DNA of 49,684 nucleotides from Saprospiraceae bacterium UBA3362. GTDB taxonomy: Bacteria > Bacteroidota > Bacteroidia > Chitinophagales > Saprospiraceae. The notes under the pieces are model-generated. The model was given only the letters and a program-made list of their open reading frames with translations. It was not told the DNA's origin and made no database searches. The number at the start of each line of letters is the position of its first letter. The first letter of the stretch is position 1. The translations under genes and the position numbers were made by a program. The DNA is taken from NCBI GenBank assembly GCA_002360455.1, contig DEQQ01000031.1, positions 1 through 49,684 on the forward strand, written 5' to 3'. This document shows positions 8,043-14,715 of the stretch, piece by piece.

Positions 8043-9353
8043 TTAACGCATTAGTTGTGCCCCCGCAGTAAAGATGCTGCACTCATCCAATACACATATT
8101 TTTTTTGCTAAGGTTTTTAAATCTTGAGCACAAAATTGACTAATTGCCTGATTCAGTTTTTGGAATGCGGATTGTCCTCCATACTCTGTAACCAAAATTT
8201 TTAAGAACAATGTAGTTTGCATTGATCCATCCATGAGCCGAAGAATATGTCCATACAAATAATTTTTAACCATTGTCAATTCATCTTCGGAAATATCTTC
8301 TTCCTGCAATCTAATGAACTCTTCATGAATAGCAGAAATAGTTTGTTTTAGTTTTGATGCGTTCAACTCAGCGCTAATGTACCAACAACCATCATACCTC
8401 TGGCAGTCTAAGGTGCTGTGAATATCGTATGTATAGCCCTTTTCTTCTCTAATTTTTTTCATCAAGCGAGATCCAAAATAATCTCCCAAAATAGTATTGA
8501 GCAAGTAGCTTCCCAAGAAGGATGAATCGGACTTTGCGAAAAGACGTTTTCCTAGTTTTAAACTGATTTGATCACAATGTACAATATCTATATGTTGTCT
8601 GATGGGAGCAATGGGCAGTATTTCGTGTTCTACAAGTTTGGGTCTTATAAAAAAGCTTCGGTTCAAATCCTGAGTAAGTCCGGACCAAAACTCCTCATTC
8701 ATGGATTCATTAATTTCTCCGGTAAAAAATATTTTTAAAAGCTGACTATGATATGAGCTTTCATGATATTCGACTAAATCATCTACTTGAATTTGTTTTA
8801 TTAACTCTTCTGTAGTGTTGTAACCATAAACGGAATCCTGTCCGTAGATATGCGCACTGAATTCTCTATAAGAAACATAATCAGGCTCAGTAAGCTGGTG
8901 TTTGAGCTGAGACAATAAAGCTTTTTTTCCCTTGACAAGAGACTCCTTTTGGAACTTAGGTTTAGCAAGAATTGAAATTACAAAGGGCAGTAATACAGAT
9001 AAATGTTTTTGTAAGCAAGAAATAGAAAATATGGTAAAATCCAAATCGGAATGAAGACCATAAGAGGCTCCATAATAGTCAAAAAAATCTGCAATTTGAG
9101 TTGCTGAAAACTCACCATTATGCTCTAGAAGCTGTTGTGCAGTCATTCGACTGGTCAGTTTTTTTTGCTCTGTGTTCCTTCCATTTTCTAATACAAACTC
9201 GCAATAACAACAACCGTGTTGACCACCGGGAACCATATACAACTCAGTGCCATTGGACAGAGACAAATATCGAAATTCAGGAAATTCCATGTCCCAGTTT
9301 GGACGCAATGGTTCAAACTTAAATCGTTCTTTTCTTACAGATTTTTGTTTCAA
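8043..9353 (-). CDS. M16 peptidase family protein lacking the zinc motif
   Basis: 436 residues from a TTG at 9353; the first ATG would be at 9290. A TATCTTTG -7 element at 9373-9380 supports the longer form. The protein has the two-domain insulinase/processing-peptidase layout. The family zinc motif HxxEH is replaced by QLLEH (residues 74-78). The C-terminal half keeps the paired Arg and Tyr in KKIREEKGYTYDIHST. Loss of the first zinc ligand with retention of Arg/Tyr is what the non-catalytic partner subunit of bacterial M16 heterodimers shows. Such genes usually sit next to the active subunit, but no active M16 gene lies next to it here. There is no signal peptide, so it is probably cytoplasmic. 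Confidence 0.88.
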   Translation of the reverse strand: MKQKSVRKERFKFEPLRPNWDMEFPEFRYLSLSNGTELYMVPGGQHGCCYCEFVLENGRNTEQKKLTSRMTAQQLLEHNGEFSATQIADFFDYYGASYGLHSDLDFTIFSISCLQKHLSVLLPFVISILAKPKFQKESLVKGKKALLSQLKHQLTEPDYVSYREFSAHIYGQDSVYGYNTTEELIKQIQVDDLVEYHESSYHSQLLKIFFTGEINESMNEEFWSGLTQDLNRSFFIRPKLVEHEILPIAPIRQHIDIVHCDQISLKLGKRLFAKSDSSFLGSYLLNTILGDYFGSRLMKKIREEKGYTYDIHSTLDCQRYDGCWYISAELNASKLKQTISAIHEEFIRLQEEDISEDELTMVKNYLYGHILRLMDGSMQTTLFLKILVTEYGGQSAFQKLNQAISQFCAQDLKTLAKKICVLDECSIFTAGAQLMR

Positions 9354-9372
9354 AAAAATGCTCTTTAATCAG

Positions 9373-9380
9373 CAAAGATA
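9373..9380 (-). promoter_or_regulatory. -7 promoter element TATCTTTG of the M16-family gene
   Basis: Read on the minus strand, the sequence matches TAnnTTTG. It would start transcription about 10-15 nt before the TTG at 9353, which favours that start over the ATG at 9290. No convincing -33 element is seen. Confidence 0.45.
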
Positions 9381-9642
9381 AGATTTATTTCAAAGTGCTT
9401 TTCTCCAATCATTCGAAGGGCAAGAGCCCACTCTATGGAACATGATATGCTTTAAAAAGCTTCTATCAAGGTCAATTAAGAACATCGATCCATTAAATAG
9501 AGGTTTGAGTCTTATGCCAAGATCATTTTTGAATATTTAAGCTTGTTGAAGGTACAATGACGATGTTAGGATCAATGTCTTTATTTGTATTGTTTAAAAT
9601 GGACTCGTATTAGGCTTTAGCAGATCCCCAATAATACCAATT
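9381..9642. other. Gene-free stretch between the M16 gene and tRNA-Val
   Basis: About 330 nt (9354-9684) carry no convincing open frame on either strand. Apart from the promoter element at its left end and the tRNA terminator at its right end, I see only weak short palindromes, such as GCTTT-AA-AAAGC near 9450. No remnant of a recognisable protein was found. Confidence 0.5.
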
Positions 9643-9672
9643 AAAAAAGGGTCTCAACATTCTGAAACCCTT
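9643..9672 (-). terminator. Intrinsic terminator of tRNA-Val
   Basis: On the minus strand the sequence AAGGGTTTCA pairs with TGAGACCCTT (10 bp, one G-U) around a 6-nt loop and is followed by TTTTTT. It begins about 12 nt after the tRNA 3' end. Confidence 0.85.
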
Positions 9673-9684
9673 GATTTTATTGAG

Positions 9685-9759
9685 TGGGAGATACTGGGCT
9701 CGAACCAGTGACCCCCTGCTTGTAAGGCAGGTGCTCTGAACCAACTGAGCTAATCTCCC
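9685..9759 (-). tRNA. tRNA-Val (anticodon UAC)
   Basis: 75 nt on the minus strand. The acceptor arms are GGGAGAT and ATCTCCC with discriminator A. The D-arm is AGCTCAGTTGGTTCAGAGC, the anticodon arm is CCTGC-CTTACAA-GCAGG giving UAC, and the T-loop carries GGTTCGAGCC. CCA is not encoded. It is preceded by a TATATTTG promoter element and followed by a strong terminator, so it is a single-gene transcript. Confidence 0.97.
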
Positions 9760-9777
9760 TTATTCAAAAAAGGAACG

Positions 9778-9785
9778 CAAATATA
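9778..9785 (-). promoter_or_regulatory. -7 promoter element TATATTTG of tRNA-Val
   Basis: A perfect TAnnTTTG on the minus strand, 18 nt before the tRNA 5' end. Because tRNA ends are known exactly, this and the tRNA-Leu case are the best internal support that the genome uses this promoter type. Confidence 0.65.
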
Positions 9786-9866
9786 AAATCCTTTTGTATA
9801 GCTTGCATCTCTGTTTTAAAATTTTAATTTTTTAATATGTATGCTGCTCTCTATGAATACTCTGGA

Positions 9867-10436
9867 TTAAAAATAAAATCCAATGCCGTAAATAAAATAA
9901 TCTGCCTTAAAGCCGGTATCTGTAAACATTTCTGTAAAAGCTCGTTCATAACTCATACTCAGAACCAAAGGTCCTAGGTCTACAGCGGCACCAAACAATG
10001 CTCCAAACTGAAAATCTCGAATTTTATCATGGTTATATCCATAAGCGTTTTCCTGAATTTTAAGTGTATATGTTGTTTGCAATCCGGCCTGAAGGTGTAT
10101 ATCAAAAAATTTCGTATTTAAAACTTTGTAGCCTATTTGAGTGGGTATTTTTAACAAATAAACTGAAGGCCTGTCAGCAAAAGGCTCTATGAGGTTACTA
10201 GCCTCCAATAATACCTTATGAAGCTCCAATCCGGGTCTCAGATACCAATTACCATCAGCAAAACGAGCCGAAAGGCTTGCATGCCAGCCACTCTGAAATC
10301 CGTTTGTGTGATTTACAATCGGATTGTCAGTGTATCCGGTTGTAAGGCCCACCGATACAACGGCTCCTGATTGGGCATTAATTTTTATATAAAGGCTTAA
10401 TATACAGAAAACTATAAATAACGATTTCTTTTTCAT
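9867..10436 (-). CDS. Outer-membrane beta-barrel family protein (small porin-like)
   Basis: 189 residues from the ATG at 10436. The frame is open further upstream, but MKKKSLFIVFCILSLYIKINAQ is a signal peptide and sets the start. The mature protein has alternating-residue strands typical of small outer-membrane barrels (GAVVSVGLTTGYTD, NWYLRPGLELHKVLLEA, FFDIHLQAGLQTTYTLKI, LVLSMSYERAFTEMF). It ends in aromatic IYGIGFYF, the usual barrel-terminal signature. The general type is the Bacteroidota outer-membrane beta-barrel/PorT-like group, and no specific role can be assigned. The gene is monocistronic between tRNA-Val and the divergent lgt. Confidence 0.82.
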   Translation of the reverse strand: MKKKSLFIVFCILSLYIKINAQSGAVVSVGLTTGYTDNPIVNHTNGFQSGWHASLSARFADGNWYLRPGLELHKVLLEASNLIEPFADRPSVYLLKIPTQIGYKVLNTKFFDIHLQAGLQTTYTLKIQENAYGYNHDKIRDFQFGALFGAAVDLGPLVLSMSYERAFTEMFTDTGFKADYFIYGIGFYF

Positions 10437-10440
10437 TGAG

Positions 10441-10448
10441 CAAATATA
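10441..10448 (-). promoter_or_regulatory. -7 promoter element TATATTTG of the barrel-protein gene
   Basis: A perfect TAnnTTTG on the minus strand ending 4 nt before the ATG at 10436, the same spacing as for the AraC gene. It implies a leaderless or nearly leaderless transcript. Confidence 0.5.
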
Positions 10449-10542
10449 ATCTAAAACTTGAATGAAACATACCAAAAATTTTAACGTAGCTTCAACTTTG
10501 GTTACTTTTACCTCTTGTTAAAGTTTATTTTCAGCTTAGCCT

Positions 10543-11712
10543 ATGTTTCCTGATCTATCGTATATCTTACATGCTATTTTTGGTACAGCACCGGATAATG
10601 CCTTTTCAATTGTAAAAACATTTGGCTTTTTACTGTTTTTATCGTTCTTGGCAAGCGGTTATTTATTGTATTTAGAGCTTATCCGAAAAGAAAAAAACGG
10701 GCAGCTGAAAGGCAGAATGGAATTGGTTACTGTATATAGACCGATTGATTGGACAGAGATTGCAATTCAAGTTTTGATTAACTCTCTGTTTGCAGCAAAA
10801 TTTGTTTATATCTATCAGCATTTTAAAGAAGTGAATTCTGATCCTGCGCAGGTCATTTTTTCTACTAAGGGAAACTGGATAATAGGTGCGGTTGTAGCGG
10901 CGTTGACAGCAGCATATTGGATTTATAAAATGAACCTTCAGACGGATAAAGAGATTAAAAAATCTGAACTCTTTGTCAGACCAGTGAATAGACTTTATGA
11001 AATAACGGGTCTTGCCGCTTTGTGGGGAATTATTGGCTCAAAACTATTTTCTATCCTTGAGAACTTTGGAGACTTTGTGCGTGATCCAATAGGCACTTTT
11101 TTTAGTGGAAGTGGATTGACAATTTATGGTGGATTGATTTTGGCTTTTATCATGGTTTATAGATACGTCAAAAGCAAAGGACTTCATCCTGTTCACATGA
11201 TGGATGCAATAGCTCCCACACTGATGATTGGTTATGCGGTAGGAAGAATGGGTTGTCATCTTTCAGGAGATGGTGATTGGGGAGTTGTCAATGAGCTTGC
11301 AAAGCCTTCGTGGTTTATTTTTCCCGATTCTTGGTGGGCTTTTGATTATCCTCATAATGTAATCAATGAGGGAATCAAAATAGAGGGCTGCACTTATTTA
11401 CATTGCAGTCAACTTTCACCCAAAGTGTTTCCTACACCTTTATATGAAAGCCTTTTAGCTTTCATAATTACTGGGTTTCTTTGGCTTTTAAGGAGTAGAA
11501 TTCTTGTACCGGGAGTATTGTTTTTTATATACTGTTTATTGAACGGAATTGAAAGAATAACAATAGAGTCCATTAGGGTCAATCCCCGTTATCAGCTGTT
11601 AGGGTTTAATCCTTCTTTTGCCCAAATCATAGCTTTTGGATTGATTATACTGGGTACATTGGGAATAATCTATTGCTATAAAAGAAATACAGACCATCAG
11701 GCCAAGGCATGA
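10543..11712 (+). CDS. lgt: Prolipoprotein diacylglyceryl transferase
   Basis: 389 residues, longer than the E. coli enzyme (291), with extra N-terminal and loop segments as in Bacteroidota members. It transfers diacylglycerol from phosphatidylglycerol to the lipobox Cys of prolipoproteins in the inner membrane. Several transmembrane helices are visible (about residues 25-45, 110-127, 153-172, 192-207, 308-320, 325-340, 360-378). The Lgt signature appears in the lineage form GRMGCHLSGDGDWG (residues 234-247), where the usual Asn and Glu of GRxGNFxNxE are replaced. It is co-transcribed with the next gene, which starts inside its stop codon (ATGA). It would modify the predicted lipoproteins elsewhere in this window. 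Confidence 0.93.
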   Translation: MFPDLSYILHAIFGTAPDNAFSIVKTFGFLLFLSFLASGYLLYLELIRKEKNGQLKGRMELVTVYRPIDWTEIAIQVLINSLFAAKFVYIYQHFKEVNSDPAQVIFSTKGNWIIGAVVAALTAAYWIYKMNLQTDKEIKKSELFVRPVNRLYEITGLAALWGIIGSKLFSILENFGDFVRDPIGTFFSGSGLTIYGGLILAFIMVYRYVKSKGLHPVHMMDAIAPTLMIGYAVGRMGCHLSGDGDWGVVNELAKPSWFIFPDSWWAFDYPHNVINEGIKIEGCTYLHCSQLSPKVFPTPLYESLLAFIITGFLWLLRSRILVPGVLFFIYCLLNGIERITIESIRVNPRYQLLGFNPSFAQIIAFGLIILGTLGIIYCYKRNTDHQAKA

Positions 11713-12683
11713 ATTCAGATCAAATTCATAAAATTATAAGTTCGGCGCAAGAGTGCATCAACATAGAACAGACGGCACTTCAAAGACTGCAAGAGACAAT
11801 AAATTTATCTTTTGCAGAGGCTGTTATGCATCTTAATCAATGCAAAGGCAGAATAGTCATCACAGGAATTGGCAAAAGCGCAATTATTGCTCAGAAAATC
11901 GTTGCGACATTTAATTCGACAGGCACACAATCTATCTATATGCATGCTGCAGATGCAATTCATGGCGATCTGGGCATGATACACAATCAAGATGTGGTGA
12001 TCTGCATCTCTAAAAGTGGAGAGACCCCAGAGATAAAGGCATTAATCCCATTAGTCAAAAACCTTGGAAGCAGGCTACAATGCATTGTGAGCAATCTTGA
12101 CTCAACTCTTGCTCGACAATCGGATGATGTTTATTATGTCCCCATAGATCAAGAAGCAGAACCCAACAATCTGGCTCCCACTGCAAGCACAACTGCCCAG
12201 TTAGCACTTGGCGATGCCCTTGCTGTTGCATTACTTTCGCTCAAGGGTTTTACTGCTCAGGATTTTGCTCAGTATCATCCGGGCGGCTCTCTTGGCAAGC
12301 AGCTTTACCTCAAAGTGTCTGATCTATCCCATACCCATCTGGCCCCGGTCGTTATGCCTACAGATTCGATTAGAGCAGTAATTCTCGAGATGACCAAAAA
12401 AAGACTTGGCGCCACGGCTGTTTGTGACAAAGAAAACAAGCTCAAGGGAATGATCACAGACGGCGATCTTAGGAGAATGTTGGACAAAAATGAAAACATC
12501 TCAAGCCTACAAGCTCAAAATATTATGAACCCTAACCCAAAAACCATCCACGCAGATGAGTTGGCCATAGAAGCCTTTAGATTAATGCAAGCCCATTCTA
12601 TTACTCAACTTATTGTCATAAAAGACGATCAATATTATGGAATGATTCATCTTCACGATTTAATCAAAGAAGGATTTATTTAA
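11709..12683 (+). CDS. kdsD: D-arabinose 5-phosphate isomerase (KpsF/GutQ family)
   Basis: 324 residues, the usual family length. It converts D-ribulose 5-phosphate to D-arabinose 5-phosphate, the first committed step to Kdo in lipopolysaccharide. An N-terminal SIS sugar-isomerase domain (about 35-190) carries GRIVITGIGKSAIIAQKI and ICISKSGETPEI. The sequence QYHPGGSLGKQL marks its end. Two CBS domains follow (about 215-260 and 275-324), with LKGMITDGDLRRML in the first. Its ATG overlaps the lgt stop by 4 nt, so the two are translationally coupled. kpsF is an alternative name when the gene is capsule-linked, but no capsule genes are present here. Confidence 0.93.
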   Translation: MNSDQIHKIISSAQECINIEQTALQRLQETINLSFAEAVMHLNQCKGRIVITGIGKSAIIAQKIVATFNSTGTQSIYMHAADAIHGDLGMIHNQDVVICISKSGETPEIKALIPLVKNLGSRLQCIVSNLDSTLARQSDDVYYVPIDQEAEPNNLAPTASTTAQLALGDALAVALLSLKGFTAQDFAQYHPGGSLGKQLYLKVSDLSHTHLAPVVMPTDSIRAVILEMTKKRLGATAVCDKENKLKGMITDGDLRRMLDKNENISSLQAQNIMNPNPKTIHADELAIEAFRLMQAHSITQLIVIKDDQYYGMIHLHDLIKEGFI

Positions 12684-12694
12684 AGTATTTTTTA

Positions 12695-12792
12695 TGAGAA
12701 GCATATACAAAATGCTACTTGGGTTCTCAGTCCTGCTTTCCATTGCGGTGCGCAGCACCTCCATTGCAATCAGGTCTATGTTTGCATAGGCC
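12695..12792. repeat. GC-rich cluster of hairpins between kdsD and ppk2
   Basis: Three back-to-back palindromes stand out from AT-rich surroundings. The first is AGCAT/ATGCT (12700-12716), inside a TGAGA/TCTCA outer pair. The second is GGTGC-GCA-GCACC (12747-12759), flanked by two direct copies of TCCATTGC (12739-12746 and 12760-12767). The third is GGTCTATG-TTTG-CATAGGCC (12773-12792, one G-U). No poly-T tail directly follows the last stem, although GGGTTTTTG is close. It is the same kind of object as the 3899 and 47652 elements, but I cannot align it with them, so I treat it as a different family. Confidence 0.6.
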
Positions 12793-12906
12793 GGGTTTTT
12801 GCCAAGGAAAATAGATTGTTATTCAGAAATCTATTAAGGATTGAAAAGGGAGAATATTGATCATAAGAAAGCTAATAAAAAGCAACAGAATCTGAAACAA
12901 TTATTG

Positions 12907-12936
12907 TAAATTTGTCAACTAACGTCATTTGACAAA
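12907..12936 (+). promoter_or_regulatory. Promoter element with inverted repeat upstream of ppk2
   Basis: TAAATTTG at 12907-12914 matches the -7 consensus. TTTGTCAA (12911-12918), which overlaps it, is repeated inverted as TTGACAAA (12929-12936) after a 10-nt spacer, a perfect 8-bp palindrome. A protein bound there would cover the promoter and start site. Alternatively the RNA could form a hairpin in the 5' leader. Confidence 0.5.
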
Positions 12937-12958
12937 AAGAAGAAAAAAGAAGTAAAAC

Positions 12959-14101
12959 ATGCCACGCAAATCTAAAATTAGTGAAGAAACAGCATTAAAA
13001 ACAAAAACAAAACTTGTCAAAGAAGGAGATGTAATTTCAGGAAAAACTCCTACAGAAGCAAGAACAAATACGGTGAAAAGAAAAATCAGGGCAAAACTGC
13101 ATAATGAGGCAATCGTTTTGAATGAAAAAATGGATTCGGGAAAAACAGAAGAAGAAAAAAAGAAAAATGCAGAAGTTTTCCTCAATAATTATTCACAAGA
13201 CGAAAGAAAATATATACTCAAGTTATTACTCAATGAGCTTGAATCAAAATCGATAAACAAAGTACAAGGATTAAACCCCGATGATGAGCTGGCAGAGGAT
13301 TGGCATAATGGAGGATATCCATATAAGAACTTAATGTCTCGAAAAAACTACGAGAAAGAAAAATACAACCTTCAAGTAGAGTTACTCAAACTTCAAGCAT
13401 GGGTCAAAGAAACAGGAGCAAGAATTATCATTCTTTTTGAAGGAAGAGATGCTGCCGGAAAAGGAGGAACGATAAAAAGAGTGATGGAACATCTCAATCC
13501 CAGAGGAGCAAGAGTTGTGGCTTTGGAGAAACCAACAGATGAAGAACGCGGGCAGTGGTATTTTCAACGATATATCAAACATTTGCCAACCAAAGGAGAA
13601 ATTGTTTTGTTTGACCGTTCCTGGTACAATCGTGCGGGAGTAGAAGTTGTAATGGGATTTTGTACACGCGAAGAGTATATGGAGTTTATGAGACAGGTTC
13701 CTGAATTTGAACGAAATCTTGTAAGAAGCGGAATTTATTTATTTAAGCTTTGGTTTTCTGTAAGTCAAGACGAACAGAAAAGACGATTCAAAGACAGAGA
13801 AACTCATCCTCTAAAGCAATGGAAATTGTCACCAATTGATAAAGCCTCATTAGATAAATGGAATGATTATACTGAGGCCAAAGAAAAAATGTTTTTTCAT
13901 ACCGACACTTCCGATGCTCCATGGATAGTTGTGAAATCCAACTGCAAGAAAAGAGCAAGAATCAATGCTATGCGCTACGTTCTGCATAAAATTCCATATT
14001 CCAAAAAAGACAACAAACTTTTGGGTAAAGTGGATCCATTAATTGTCGGTAGGTCCAATGTGATTTATGAAAAAGGAGAAGGTAGATTATTAGACTCCTA
14101 G
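12959..14101 (+). CDS. ppk2: Polyphosphate kinase 2 family protein
   Basis: 380 residues. PPK2 enzymes use polyphosphate to phosphorylate nucleotides (or the reverse) in the cytoplasm. The catalytic domain (about residues 115-365) begins with HNGGYPYKNLMSRKNYEKEK. It holds the Walker A sequence GRDAAGKGG (162-170), the conserved PTDEERGQWYFQRY and the Walker B/lid sequence DRSWYNRAGVE (from 219). It has one catalytic domain, as in class I. The first roughly 110 residues are an unusual, very Lys/Glu-rich extension beyond the core, which may be disordered or bind polyphosphate. The ATG is far (45 nt) from the likely -7 element. Whether it prefers ADP or GDP cannot be read from the sequence. Confidence 0.92.
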   Translation: MPRKSKISEETALKTKTKLVKEGDVISGKTPTEARTNTVKRKIRAKLHNEAIVLNEKMDSGKTEEEKKKNAEVFLNNYSQDERKYILKLLLNELESKSINKVQGLNPDDELAEDWHNGGYPYKNLMSRKNYEKEKYNLQVELLKLQAWVKETGARIIILFEGRDAAGKGGTIKRVMEHLNPRGARVVALEKPTDEERGQWYFQRYIKHLPTKGEIVLFDRSWYNRAGVEVVMGFCTREEYMEFMRQVPEFERNLVRSGIYLFKLWFSVSQDEQKRRFKDRETHPLKQWKLSPIDKASLDKWNDYTEAKEKMFFHTDTSDAPWIVVKSNCKKRARINAMRYVLHKIPYSKKDNKLLGKVDPLIVGRSNVIYEKGEGRLLDS

Positions 14102-14176
14102 ATAAAAATGTAACGAAGCAAAGGATAGAGCATCCTTCTTATCGCTTTAAATGATTTGTAAACAAAACACAATTTT

Positions 14177-14542
14177 ATGAACTCAAAAACAACTGCTGTA
14201 ATTGGGGCTAGTCCAAACCAAGATCGATATTCTTATAAGGCTGTCGAAATGCTTACATCCTATCATCATGAGGTTATAGCCCTGGGACAAAAGACAGGAA
14301 CAATTGCAGACGTTCCCATTAACACCGATAGACCAAATATCAATGTAGATACAGTAAGCTTATACCTCAATCCAACCAATCAAGAGTCTTGGTATTCCTA
14401 TATCCTTCAACTAAGACCAAGAAGAATAATTTTCAACCCGGGGACAGAAAATCCGGTTTTGTCGAGTTTAGCACAGGCTCACGGCATAGAATGTACAGAA
14501 GCCTGTACTCTTGTGTTACTGAGCACCGGCCAATACGACTAA
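14177..14542 (+). CDS. CoA-binding domain protein
   Basis: 121 residues. This is a single Rossmann-type CoA_binding_2 domain: TTAVIGASPNQDRYSYKAVE at the N-terminus is the nucleotide-binding turn, and RPRRIIFNPGTENPVL and GIECTEACTLVLLSTGQYD complete the fold. Such small proteins are widespread in Bacteroidota. They bind CoA or a nucleotide, but a specific reaction is not established. It lies 75 nt after ppk2 on the same strand, with only a weak hairpin (AAGGAT/ATCCTT at 14121-14137) between them, so co-transcription is possible. Confidence 0.85.
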   Translation: MNSKTTAVIGASPNQDRYSYKAVEMLTSYHHEVIALGQKTGTIADVPINTDRPNINVDTVSLYLNPTNQESWYSYILQLRPRRIIFNPGTENPVLSSLAQAHGIECTEACTLVLLSTGQYD

Positions 14543-14715
14543 AGGATCTTGTATTTTACATAATTATAATAAAATCAATAACTTATATATATTATAATTT
14601 ATTTATACAACTAATTTATAAAACTTAGCTTAGAGTATGGTTTGGTTTTCATTTTTGGAATAGTTTTTGTTCTGTCTTGGGTTCAAGAATGACTAAGAAC
14701 TAGAAAATAAAGAAA

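Noticed and set aside
14121..14137. AAGGAT/ATCCTT hairpin after ppk2 as a terminator
   Set aside because: Only six base pairs and no poly-T tail.
14389..14628. Frame overlapping the end of the CoA-binding gene
   Set aside because: It uses another frame of a clear gene and ends in AT-rich low-complexity sequence.
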